Shown here: positions 9,704 through 16,131 of the stretch, one piece after another
How positions within the stretch are numbered: the first letter of the stretch is position 1
Layout: each line of letters opens with the position of its first letter
Notes under the pieces: model-generated
Seen by the model: the letters and a program-made list of their open reading frames with translations, nothing else
Database searches by the model: none
What the model was told of the DNA's origin: nothing
DNA from: Rikenellaceae bacterium
Lineage (GTDB): Bacteria > Bacteroidota > Bacteroidia > Bacteroidales > Rikenellaceae
Assembly: GCA_030529085.1 (NCBI GenBank)
Contig: JAUMXM010000023.1
Span: 1 to 33,432 of the forward strand
Length of the DNA stretch: 33,432 nucleotides
Direction: 5' to 3'
Translations under genes and position numbers: made by a program

Positions 9704-10522
9704 ATGAAAAACTTATTCAGCGTAGAGGGTAAGGTGGTAGTGATGACGGGTGCCTGCGGCATCCTCGGCGCCACGATCGTAAAACATTTCGCCGAGCAGG
9801 GTGCCAAGGTGGTGCTGCTCGACCTGGAGCGCACGGCCGAGGTGGCCGAGGCGCTGATCGCCGAGATCAAAGCCGAGGGCGGTGAGGCCTGCTTCTTTGC
9901 CACGAACGTACTCGACAAGGAGGTGCTGGAGCAGAACTACAACGACATCATCGCCAAGTATGGCACGATCGACATTCTGCTGAACGCCGCCGGTGGTAAT
10001 ATGGCCCGCGCTACGGTGCAACCCGACCAGACGATCTTCGACCTGGATGTGGAGGCCGTGAAGCTCTGCACCGAGCTCAACCTCTTCGGCACGATTCTCC
10101 CGACGATGGTCTTCGCCAAGGCTATGGTCGAGAAGAAGTGTGGCTCGATCATCAACTTCTCGTCGGAGTCGGCCCTGCGTCCCCTGACGCGCGTAGCAGG
10201 TTACGGCGTAGCCAAGGCGGCCGTATCGAACTGGACGAAGTACCTCTGCGGCGAGCTGGCACTCAAGTTTGGTGACGGTCTGCGTGTGAACGCCATCGCC
10301 CCGGGCTTCCTCCTTACGAACCAGAACCGCGCCCTGCTGACCAACCCCGACGGCTCGCTTACGCCCCGCTCGCACACGATTCTCTCGCACACGCCCTACG
10401 GCCGTTTCCTCGAGCCCGATGAGCTGGTAGGTACCCTGCAGTGGCTCGCCTCGGATGCCTCGAAGGCCGTGAGCGGTACGGTCGTGGTAGTCGATGGCGG
10501 CTTCGATGCCTTCAGCATCTAA
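9704..10522 (+). CDS. SDR-family D-mannonate oxidoreductase (fructuronate reductase)
   Basis: The 272-residue protein starting MKNLFSVEGKVVVMTG is preferred to an upstream ATG at 9626, whose extra residues fall in leader DNA. It is a classical short-chain dehydrogenase. The dinucleotide-binding TGACGILG is at 15-22, with Asp40 ending the second strand. NAAGG is in the fourth strand, the catalytic Ser is in INFSSESA, and Y167-x3-K171 is YGVAK. The C-terminus keeps GTVVVVDGGFDAFSI. Because uxuA follows, the likely reaction is NAD(P)H-dependent interconversion of D-fructuronate and D-mannonate in glucuronate breakdown. Bacteroidetes use an SDR here instead of the long-chain UxuB of E. coli. The substrate is inferred from context; the fold is directly visible. 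Confidence 0.85.
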   Translation: MKNLFSVEGKVVVMTGACGILGATIVKHFAEQGAKVVLLDLERTAEVAEALIAEIKAEGGEACFFATNVLDKEVLEQNYNDIIAKYGTIDILLNAAGGNMARATVQPDQTIFDLDVEAVKLCTELNLFGTILPTMVFAKAMVEKKCGSIINFSSESALRPLTRVAGYGVAKAAVSNWTKYLCGELALKFGDGLRVNAIAPGFLLTNQNRALLTNPDGSLTPRSHTILSHTPYGRFLEPDELVGTLQWLASDASKAVSGTVVVVDGGFDAFSI

Positions 10523-10551
10523 TAGAGAGGAGAGAGCTGAGAGGAAAGCCC

Positions 10552-10577
10552 TATAGCGACCTATAGCAACCTATAAC
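10552..10577 (+). repeat. 10-bp-phased direct repeats upstream of uxuA
   Basis: CTATAGCGAC, CTATAGCAAC and CTATAACTCC are three near-identical decamers laid end to end from 10551, one helical turn apart. They sit 53 bases before the uxuA ATG and match the element at 9641-9666. Candidate regulator-binding or dispersed-repeat sequence. Confidence 0.6.
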
Positions 10578-10629
10578 TCCCTCTCCCCAACTTTGAACTT
10601 AGAATTTTGAATTAAAACCAATAGCAGCT

Positions 10630-11808
10630 ATGTATCTTTGCAAACAATCGTGGCGCTGGTACGGTCCGAATGATCCCGTATCGCTTGCCAACATCCGTCA
10701 GGCAGGTGCGACGGATATCGTACACGCCCTGCACCACATCCCCAACGGCGAGGTTTGGACCGTCGAGGAGATCCAGAAGCGTCAGGCGATGATCGCCGAG
10801 TATGGCATGGTATGGTCGGTCGTAGAGTCGGTGCCCGTACACGAGCACATCAAGACCCGCGAGGGCGCGTACCAGACCTACATCGAGAACTACAAGCAGT
10901 CGATTCGCAACCTGGCCGCCTGTGGTATCAAGTGCATCACCTACAACTTTATGCCCGTCTTGGACTGGACCCGTACGAACCTCGCCTACACGGTCGAGGA
11001 TGGTTCGAAGGCACTCCGCTTCGAGCGTGCCGCCTTCATGGCTTTCGACCTCTTCATCCTGAAGCGTGAGGCCGCCTACACGGAGTACACCCCCGAGGAG
11101 CAGGCTCGCGCCAAGGCTCGCTTCGAGGCGATGGACGACGCGGAGAAGGAGCTCATCACGCGCAATATGATCGCCGGTCTGCCGGGTGCCGAGGAGAGCT
11201 TCACGATCGAGCAGTTCCGCCAGGCCCTCGACCGCTACAAGGATGTGGACGCCGAGACGTTGCGCGCGAATCTGATCTACTTCCTGAGCGAGGTATGCCC
11301 CGTGGCCGATGAGGTCGGTGCCGAGATGGTGATCCACCCCGACGATCCCCCCTATCCGATTCTGGGTCTGCCGCGCATCATGTCGACGGCCGAGGATTTC
11401 CGCAAGCTCATCGCTGCCGTGCCCAACAAGTCGAACGGCCTCTGCCTCTGCACCGGTTCGTTTGGTGTGCGTGCCGACAACGACCTGCCCGCCATCATGC
11501 ACGAGTTTGGCGAGCGCGTAGGCTTCGTGCATCTGCGCTCGACGCGCCGCGATGCCGATGGCAACTTCCAGGAGGATAACCACCTCGAGGGCGACGTGCC
11601 GATGTATGAGGTGATGAAGGCCTTCCTCGAGATTCAGCAGAAGTACCAGCGTTCGATCCCGATGCGCCCCGACCACGGCCATCAGATGTGCGACGATCTG
11701 AACCGCAAGTCGAACCCCGGTTACTCGTGCTACGGCCGTATGCGCGGTCTGGCCGAGCTGCGCGGTCTCGAGATGGGTATCGCCTGCTCGCTCTTCGCCG
11801 AGAAGTAG
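10630..11808 (+). CDS. uxuA: Mannonate dehydratase
   Basis: This 392-residue UxuA-family TIM-barrel enzyme dehydrates D-mannonate to 2-keto-3-deoxygluconate, with Mn2+ or Fe2+. Family features include the N-terminal [18 protein letters not shown] segment (here [13 protein letters not shown]), [15 protein letters not shown], the [18 protein letters not shown] strand, the metal-site stretch [19 protein letters not shown], the LCLCTGSFG segment, and the C-terminal HGHQM...[18 protein letters not shown]. It is full length. It follows the SDR gene by 107 bases and shares its probable promoter; no separate promoter is obvious, but the phased repeats lie just upstream. Together the pair converts fructuronate to KDG. 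The uronate isomerase and KDG kinase/aldolase are not in this window. Confidence 0.96.
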   Translation: MYLCKQSWRWYGPNDPVSLANIRQAGATDIVHALHHIPNGEVWTVEEIQKRQAMIAEYGMVWSVVESVPVHEHIKTREGAYQTYIENYKQSIRNLAACGIKCITYNFMPVLDWTRTNLAYTVEDGSKALRFERAAFMAFDLFILKREAAYTEYTPEEQARAKARFEAMDDAEKELITRNMIAGLPGAEESFTIEQFRQALDRYKDVDAETLRANLIYFLSEVCPVADEVGAEMVIHPDDPPYPILGLPRIMSTAEDFRKLIAAVPNKSNGLCLCTGSFGVRADNDLPAIMHEFGERVGFVHLRSTRRDADGNFQEDNHLEGDVPMYEVMKAFLEIQQKYQRSIPMRPDHGHQMCDDLNRKSNPGYSCYGRMRGLAELRGLEMGIACSLFAEK

Positions 11809-11831
11809 CAGCCGTCCGCGCCCAAAGCGAT

Positions 11832-11870
11832 GCGACCCCTCAGCCTTATTGGCTGAGGGGTCGCTTTTTT
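11832..11870 (+). terminator. Strong intrinsic terminator after uxuA
   Basis: GCGACCCCTCAGCC (11832-11845), loop TTATT and GGCTGAGGGGTCGC (11851-11864) form a perfect 14-bp stem followed by six Ts. The T-tract overlaps the -33 element of the next promoter. Confidence 0.93.
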
Positions 11871-11899
11871 GGTTTATAACAGAACTTTTTCTACCTTTG
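11868..11899 (+). promoter_or_regulatory. Promoter of the LPS-kinase-like gene
   Basis: TTTG (11868-11871), a 20-bp spacer and TACCTTTG (11892-11899) match the consensus. The start codon at 11905 is only six bases from the box, so the transcript would be leaderless or nearly so. Confidence 0.65.
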
Positions 11900-11904
11900 C
11901 CACG

Positions 11905-12657
11905 ATGAAACTCTATGTCAATGAATCGATGGCGAAATTTCGCCCCTTTATCGAGCAGCTGCCCGCGCTGTTCGACGAAGGTGATTTGATCTTCCAGGGA
12001 CGCAACACCATTCGTTCGTTCGTCGTCGAGGGCGAGCGTATTACCGTGAAACGCTTCCGCAAACCCTCGGGATTCAATGCCTTCTGTTATGGCCATCTGC
12101 GCAAGAGCAAAGCGCGACGTGCCTTTGAACACGCCACCGAGCTGGTGCGCCTCGGCATCCAGACGCCCGAGCCGATCGGCTATCGCGAGGATTACCACGG
12201 CATCTGGATTCGCGAGACCTACCTCATCACCCGCTTCTCGGACTATCGACCCATCTCGGAGATTACCAATCGCTTCCCGGCCGAGGGTACAGCCGAGGCG
12301 CTCGATGCCTTCGCAGCCTTCGTGGTTACGTTGCATCAGAAGGGTGTCCTGCATGGCGATTTCAACAACAGCAATACGCAGTGGAAGCGCGACGAAAAGG
12401 GAGATTATCGCTTCGAGCTGATCGACATCAACCGCATGCAGTTCCGAGGTCGCGAACTTACGCGCAAGGAGAGTCTCCACAACCTGCGTCGCATCACCTG
12501 CCAGCTTACGGCCTACAGCTACATCGCAGGGCGTTACGGCGAGTTGCGCGGTTGGGATAGCTACTACACCCAGTTGGCATGCGCCAAACGATTGAGCACA
12601 TTCATCGCCCAGCGCAATCGCCGCTATGCACTCAAGGCCTTTTTGCGCCGTCGATAA
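11905..12657 (+). CDS. Lipopolysaccharide core (Kdo/WaaP-type) kinase family protein
   Basis: This 250-residue protein has a small protein-kinase-like fold. Lys49 in ITVKRF is the beta-3 ATP-binding lysine. Glu76 is a candidate helix-C glutamate. HGDFNNSN (150-157) is the catalytic loop, with Asp152 as base and Asn155 or Asn157 as metal ligand. LIDINRM, with Asp174, replaces the DFG segment. These features place it in the Kdo-kinase/WaaP superfamily, which phosphorylates Kdo or heptose residues of the LPS inner core at the cytoplasmic face. The start at 11905 (MKLYVN) is preferred to 11869, which lies inside the upstream terminator. It is monocistronic. The substrate is inferred; a general small-molecule or protein kinase role cannot be excluded. 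Confidence 0.75.
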   Translation: MKLYVNESMAKFRPFIEQLPALFDEGDLIFQGRNTIRSFVVEGERITVKRFRKPSGFNAFCYGHLRKSKARRAFEHATELVRLGIQTPEPIGYREDYHGIWIRETYLITRFSDYRPISEITNRFPAEGTAEALDAFAAFVVTLHQKGVLHGDFNNSNTQWKRDEKGDYRFELIDINRMQFRGRELTRKESLHNLRRITCQLTAYSYIAGRYGELRGWDSYYTQLACAKRLSTFIAQRNRRYALKAFLRRR

Positions 12658-12699
12658 CCTTTTTTGGGGGTCTGTAGTGGATTTTTTTTCGATTAGCCG

Positions 12700-12729
12700 T
12701 TGGTTGATTCGATTTTTTGATTAAATTTG
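12700..12729 (+). promoter_or_regulatory. Promoter of the pheA attenuator and operon
   Basis: A TTGG-type -33 element (12700-12703) is followed by TAAATTTG (12722-12729). The predicted start is only a few bases before the leader-peptide ATGs at 12738 and 12741. Confidence 0.5.
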
Positions 12730-12737
12730 CTGTTGAA

Positions 12738-12818
12738 ATGATGAACTTTTTTGCATACGCATTTTTTTACTTCTTTTTTGGTACGGAGAAAAGGGGCGAG
12801 ATAGCGTGTGTATGCTAA
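12738..12818 (+). CDS. Phe-rich leader peptide of the pheA operon
   Basis: A 26-codon reading frame opens with two consecutive ATGs (12738, 12741). Within codons 3-14 it reads NFFAYAFFYFFF: seven Phe and two Tyr codons, including runs of two, two and three Phe. It then continues with GTEKRGEIACVC to a TAA at 12816-12818. The Phe codons occupy 12747-12752, 12762-12767 and 12771-12779. Sixty-odd bases downstream is a terminator hairpin, and 71 bases downstream is the pheA start. This is the same logic as enterobacterial pheL, whose leader also carries seven Phe codons. The peptide itself is unlikely to have a function other than being translated. Confidence 0.85.
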   Translation: MMNFFAYAFFYFFFGTEKRGEIACVC

Positions 12819-12850
12819 TAGAGGATATGTGAATCATAAATCCCGCTCCT
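12792..12850 (+). promoter_or_regulatory. Candidate antiterminator pairing of the pheA attenuator
   Basis: AGGGGCGAGA (12792-12801, 13 bases after the last Phe codon) can pair with TCCCGCTCCT (12841-12850), the left arm of the terminator. Nine of ten positions pair, counting one G-U. The two structures are mutually exclusive, as attenuation requires. The exact ribosome positions that favour each fold are inferred. Confidence 0.6.
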
Positions 12851-12875
12851 GCAACAAGCAAGAGTGGGATTTTTT
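12838..12875 (+). terminator. Attenuator terminator upstream of pheA
   Basis: AAATCCCGCTC (12838-12848), a 13-base loop and GAGTGGGATTT (12862-12872) form an 11-bp stem with one G-U pair. A run of six Ts (12870-12875) completes the signal, which ends 15 bases before the pheA ATG. Its place between promoter and gene marks it as a regulated rather than end-of-gene terminator. Confidence 0.85.
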
Positions 12876-12889
12876 AATAAAAAACGAAG

Positions 12890-13729
12890 ATGAAACAGGT
12901 AACCATACAGGGTATAGCGGGTTGTTTCCACGAGACGGCCGCCCATCGCTTCTTCGATCGCGACGAGATCGAGGTCATCGAGTGCGATACCTTTGCGGTG
13001 TTGTTCGATCGCTTGGCAGCCGATCCGGCTTTGCTGGGGGTAGCAGCCATCGAAAATACGATTGCCGGCTCGCTGTTGCAGAATCTGGAGTTGCTGCGCC
13101 AAAGCAACCTGAAGATTATCGGCGAGGAGAAGATTCGCATCTCACATGTGCTGTGCGCGCTGCCCGGTGAAAGCCTCGATACGATCGAGGAGGTGCGCTC
13201 GCACCCCATTGCGTTGATGCAGTGCGGTGATTTCCTGAAAAAACTCCCTGCGGCCCGCATTGTGGAGCGCGACGATACGGCCGGCTCGGCTCGCGAGATC
13301 CAGCAAGGTGGGTTGCGCCACACGGCCGCCATTTGTGGTGCCGATGCCGCCGCGATGTATGGCTTGGAGATCCTTGCCCCCGCCATCGAGACCAACCGTC
13401 ACAACTTCACCCGCTTTTTGGTGTTGGCCGATGAGTCGCAGGCCGAGGTCGATACCGCGCAGGCCAACAAAGCCTCGTTCCTCTTCACGTTGCCCCACAC
13501 ACAGGGGTCGCTCTCGAAGATTCTTACCGTCTTGTCGTTCTACGATATCAACCTGACGAAGATCCAGTCGATGCCCATTATCGGCCGCGAGTGGGAGTAT
13601 CGTTTCTATATCGATGTCACGTTCGACAACTACACCCGTTATCGCCAGTCGGTCGAGGCGGTGCGCCCCCTGACGAGCGACTTTACAATCTTGGGCGAGT
13701 ACCGCGAGTGCCCCAATCCCGAAATTTAA
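12890..13729 (+). CDS. pheA: Prephenate dehydratase with ACT domain
   Basis: This 279-residue monofunctional enzyme converts prephenate to phenylpyruvate, the committed step of phenylalanine synthesis. The catalytic domain (1-180) has AAIENTIAGSL near 52-62 and the essential TRF motif at 174-176 (HNFTRFLVL). Residues 196-275 form an ACT regulatory domain with the GSL turn (206-208). The Phe-binding motif that reads ESRP in enterobacterial PheA appears here as IQSMP (225-229), so feedback inhibition may be altered (inference). No chorismate mutase is fused to it; that activity lies on the next gene, 27 bases downstream. Expression appears to be controlled by the Phe-rich leader and attenuator at 12738-12875. 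Confidence 0.95.
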   Translation: MKQVTIQGIAGCFHETAAHRFFDRDEIEVIECDTFAVLFDRLAADPALLGVAAIENTIAGSLLQNLELLRQSNLKIIGEEKIRISHVLCALPGESLDTIEEVRSHPIALMQCGDFLKKLPAARIVERDDTAGSAREIQQGGLRHTAAICGADAAAMYGLEILAPAIETNRHNFTRFLVLADESQAEVDTAQANKASFLFTLPHTQGSLSKILTVLSFYDINLTKIQSMPIIGREWEYRFYIDVTFDNYTRYRQSVEAVRPLTSDFTILGEYRECPNPEI

Positions 13730-13756
13730 TCCGTGAAACCTTAAAACAAGATAGCT

Positions 13757-14818
13757 ATGAACGATTTACAACCTATATTGCTGCCCGATCTCGATCTTTC
13801 GCGTCCGCTGGTGATTGCAGGCCCCTGCAGTGCCGAAACTGAAGAGCAGGTGCTTGCCACCGCTCACTCGTTGGCCCGCCATGGTGTTCAGATCTTCCGT
13901 GCCGGTGTCTGGAAACCTCGTACCAAGCCGGGAGGCTTCGAAGGGGTAGGCGTGGAGGGCCTTGCCTGGCTGCAGCGCGTAAAGCAGGAGACGGGGATGT
14001 ATACCGCCACGGAGGTGGCTACGCGTGCCCATGTTGAGGCGGCTCTCGCTGCCGGTATCGACCTGCTCTGGATCGGTGCCCGCACGGCGGCTAACCCCTT
14101 TGCCATGCAGGAGGTGGCCGACGCCCTCAAGGGACACGACGTTCCGGTGCTGGTGAAGAACCCCGTGAGCCCCGACCTGGAGCTCTGGATCGGCGCCCTG
14201 GAGCGCATCTACAATGCCGGTATTCGCCGTTTGGGCGCTATTCATCGCGGCTTTACCTGGGTCGATAAGTCGATCTATCGCAACCACCCCTATTGGTCGA
14301 TTCCCATCGAGTTGCAGCGCCGTATTCCCAACCTGCCGATCTTCTCCGACCCGAGTCACATCGGTGGTAAGCGCGAGTTGATAGCCCCCCTTTCGCAGCA
14401 GGCGATGGATTTGGGCTTCGATGGTCTGATTATCGAGGCACACTGCAAGCCCGACGAGGCGTGGAGCGATAAGGCTCAGCAGGTGATGCCCGACACGCTT
14501 GCCTTTATTCTTAGTAACATCATAATCCGCGATATGAATACCACGACCGATAATTTGAACGAGCTGCGTCATGAGATTGATAAGCTCGATGATGAACTTT
14601 TGACCCTTTTGGCTCGCCGTATGCAGGTGGCCGACGAGATTGGCCGCTACAAGAAGGCGCACAATATGTCGGTGCTGCAGTCGCAGCGTTACGAGGAGAT
14701 TCTGGCACGCCGCGCCCGTCAGGCTGTGGAGCTGGGTATGGACCGCGAATTTATGCGTTCGGTGATGCAGGCCATCCACGAGGAGTCGATCCGCCACCAG
14801 CAGAAGGTGATCGGATAA
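13757..14818 (+). CDS. DAHP synthase / chorismate mutase fusion
   Basis: This 353-residue bifunctional protein carries both the entry and branch-point reactions of aromatic amino-acid synthesis. Residues 1 to about 255 are a type I-beta (KDO8P-synthase-like) 3-deoxy-7-phosphoheptulonate synthase. They include VIAGPCSAET (19-28), FRAGVWKPRTKP, the metal-binding IFSDPSHIGGKRE and GLIIEAHCKPD. Residues about 262-353 are an AroQ-type all-helical chorismate mutase: LRHEIDKLDDELLTLLARRM, then ADEIGRYKKAHN, QRYEEI and a long last helix. The fusion is common in Bacteroidetes. It shares an operon with pheA, so the chorismate mutase feeds prephenate to PheA. The usual companion tyrA (prephenate dehydrogenase) and aminotransferase genes of this operon are not next to it here. 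Confidence 0.95.
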   Translation: MNDLQPILLPDLDLSRPLVIAGPCSAETEEQVLATAHSLARHGVQIFRAGVWKPRTKPGGFEGVGVEGLAWLQRVKQETGMYTATEVATRAHVEAALAAGIDLLWIGARTAANPFAMQEVADALKGHDVPVLVKNPVSPDLELWIGALERIYNAGIRRLGAIHRGFTWVDKSIYRNHPYWSIPIELQRRIPNLPIFSDPSHIGGKRELIAPLSQQAMDLGFDGLIIEAHCKPDEAWSDKAQQVMPDTLAFILSNIIIRDMNTTTDNLNELRHEIDKLDDELLTLLARRMQVADEIGRYKKAHNMSVLQSQRYEEILARRARQAVELGMDREFMRSVMQAIHEESIRHQQKVIG

Positions 14819-14872
14819 GGCACAGAAAAGTGAAAATTTAGCAAGAAAACGTATAAAATACGGATTTTTTAC

Positions 14873-14880
14873 TACCTTTG
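14873..14880 (+). promoter_or_regulatory. -7 box of tRNA-Ser
   Basis: TACCTTTG matches the consensus 11 bases before the tRNA 5' end. No clear TTTG lies at the -33 distance. Confidence 0.5.
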
Positions 14881-14891
14881 TGCTCCGAAAC

Positions 14892-14979
14892 GGAGAGGTG
14901 CAGGAGTGGTTGAACTGGCTCGCCTGGAAAGTGAGTAAACGCCAAAAGTGTTTCAGGGGTTCGAATCCCCTCCTCTCCG
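14892..14979 (+). tRNA. tRNA-Ser (anticodon GGA)
   Basis: A complete class II tRNA of 88 bases without encoded CCA. The acceptor strands are GGAGAGG/CCTCTCC with discriminator G. The anticodon stem CTCGC/GTGAG encloses the loop CTGGAAA. A long variable arm follows, and the T-arm is AGGGG-TTCGAAT-CCCCT. Confidence 0.95.
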
Positions 14980-15004
14980 CAAAAGGTCGCAAGATGAGTT
15001 GCAT

Positions 15005-15035
15005 GGCTTCAGCAGACAGCTGAAGCCTTTTTTTT
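15005..15035 (+). terminator. Intrinsic terminator after tRNA-Ser
   Basis: GGCTTCAGC, loop AGACA and GCTGAAGCC form a perfect 9-bp stem followed by eight Ts. The T-tract also begins a 15-bp inverted repeat: TTTTTTTGTGTATAG (15029-15043) is matched by CTATACACAAAAAAA (15073-15087). Confidence 0.88.
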
Positions 15036-15080
15036 GTGTATAGGTTTGCCCAAACTTGTTTGAAGGCATGAACTATACAC

Positions 15081-15105
15081 AAAAAAATGAGGCTCTCAAA
15101 GAGCC
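15081..15105 (-). terminator. Leftward intrinsic terminator
   Basis: Read on the minus strand, GGCTCT-TTG-AGAGCC (15091-15105) is followed by CTCA-less spacer TCA and seven Ts (15081-15087). No convincing gene lies upstream on that strand, so it may end a small RNA or a decayed transcript unit. Confidence 0.6.
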
Positions 15106-15336
15106 ACGCAACTCGGTCTTGCTTCGCTTTGCAGGGAGGCCGTCGGCAGGCAGGGGAAAGGCGTCACGGAGCAAGCTATGGCTTGCGAAGTAGCCAATCC
15201 CACACACCCGGCGGCCTCCCGCAAAAAGCGACCCTTTAGCGGAGAGGAGGGGATGGCCTGCGGCCACCCGATACTTAAAATCCTCCCCAACCCCTCCATA
15301 AAACCATGGTAAAACTATAAGAACTCGCTAAAGATA
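15106..15336 (-). repeat. Non-coding or dispersed-repeat segment, possible small RNA
   Basis: This stretch has no gene I can support. On the minus strand a box TATCTTTA (15329-15336, one mismatch to TAnnTTTG) could start a transcript that ends at the terminator at 15081-15105, giving an RNA of about 240 bases. The GC-rich middle (15110-15300) yields short overlapping minus-strand frames of about 65 codons. Translations like these recur as spurious ORFs in Alistipes-type genomes in my recollection, which suggests a dispersed element. This was not tested by a search. Confidence 0.35.
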
Positions 15337-15373
15337 TGCCGATTATTTGTTATATTATTACAAATCAGCATAT
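15334..15373. repeat. 40-bp imperfect inverted repeat upstream of recombinase remnant
   Basis: ATATGCCGATT (15334-15344) pairs with AATCAGCATAT (15363-15373) at 10 of 11 positions; the inner part is A/T-rich and only partly symmetric. The repeat ends six bases before the recombinase ATG. Size and position fit a serine-recombinase crossover (att/res) site or an autoregulatory operator. Confidence 0.4.
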
Positions 15374-15378
15374 TATGA

Positions 15379-15963
15379 ATGAGAAAGGCGATTATTTTAA
15401 GTAGAGTAAGTACCTTGCAGCGGGATCTAAGGCAACAGACAGAGGAGATTTTGCGGGAGGTATACAAAGATGGATACAAGAAGGAGGAGGTAATCGTAAT
15501 TGAGGATAAGGAGTCGGCCATTAAACTTTCCGAGGAGGAACGGCGTGGGCTGAACAAACTCAAAGAGCATATTCGTACCGATCCGACCATTACGGCGGTG
15601 TATATTTACGAACTATCGAGATTAAGCCGTAGGCAGTTGGTATTATTCAGCATTCGAGATTTTCTGATTGAGCACAACATCCAGCTCATTTGCCTAAAGC
15701 CCTATTTCAAACTGCTTGAACCCGATGGTAAAATGTCCCAAACGGGGTCACTGATGTTTTCGATCTTCTCTTCGATGTCTGAATCGGAGATGGCATTGGC
15801 CAAAGAGCGCATGATGAGAGGGCGAAAATTCAACATAGCGATGGGAAAATCGGGAGGAGGCAGAGCGCCATTCGGCTATACTAGAGATAAGGACAAGGGA
15901 TATGTAATCCAGCGTATTTTATTCCCTTTTTTTTCGTCCCACCCCGCTCAAAAGCGCGTGTAG
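15379..15963 (+). pseudogene. Truncated serine recombinase (resolvase/invertase family)
   Basis: The 194-codon frame begins MRKAIILSRVST, with Ser9 as the catalytic nucleophile. It retains the rest of the resolvase domain: YIYELSRLSRRQ, LMFSIFSSMSESEMALAKERMMRG and GGGRAPFGYTRDKDKGYVIQ (ending near 15914), which is the entry to the recombinase/zinc domain. The last dozen or so residues (RILFPFFSSHPAQKRV) are unrelated and run into non-coding DNA, so the DNA-binding C-terminal part, a few hundred residues in large serine recombinases, is missing. Base and codon use (ATA, TTA, AGA) are more A/T-rich than the neighbours, indicating transfer. It lies 400 bp from tRNA-Ser and is probably the scar of an excised or decayed mobile element. 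The catalytic domain alone is unlikely to recombine DNA. Confidence 0.8.
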
Positions 15964-16035
15964 CGCGGTTTTAAGGATTTCGTGTCCGCCTATTGTGCAA
16001 TTTCGTCCCCACCCATGCAGCATTTTTTCGCCACC
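15932..16035 (+). promoter_or_regulatory. Four copies of a TTTCGTCC(C)CACC motif upstream of susC
   Basis: Related sequences occur at 15932-15943 (TTTCGTCCCACC), 15978-15990 (TTTCGTGTCCGCC), 16001-16013 (TTTCGTCCCCACC) and 16026-16035 (TTTCGCCACC). Their starts are 46, 23 and 25 bp apart, roughly multiples of two helical turns. The last copy abuts the likely susC -7 box. They are candidate direct-repeat binding sites for an AraC-type regulator such as the nearby HTCS. Confidence 0.45.
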
Positions 16036-16072
16036 TTTGTAATTGAAAAATTGCGGGATTAATCAATCTCGC
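16032..16072 (+). promoter_or_regulatory. Probable susC promoter box and leader hairpin
   Basis: CACCTTTG (16032-16039) is one mismatch from TAnnTTTG and predicts a leader of about 90 bases. In that leader GCGGGATT (16053-16060), loop AATC and AATCTCGC (16065-16072) form an 8-bp stem with one G-U pair, without a T-tract. Confidence 0.4.
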
Positions 16073-16131
16073 ATTTTGGCCACAAGCGAAACCTATTAAT
16101 AACCTAAATGTTTAACTAAAAAAACAACAGC

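Noticed and set aside
10612-12480. A 622-codon frame antisense to uxuA and the kinase gene
   Set aside because: It crosses two good genes, a perfect terminator and a promoter, and its translation shows no recognisable family.
12808-13170. A 120-codon GTG-started frame overlapping the attenuator hairpin and pheA
   Set aside because: It reads through the terminator stem and is out of frame with pheA; its translation has no family resemblance. The Phe-rich frame at 12738 explains the leader better.
13766-15082. A 438-codon frame antisense to the DAHP synthase gene and tRNA-Ser
   Set aside because: It runs through a tRNA gene and a terminator and mirrors a well-supported enzyme.
15073-15299. 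Two overlapping 64-67-codon minus-strand frames
   Set aside because: They overlap in different frames, lack conserved protein features and look like translations of a dispersed GC-rich repeat.
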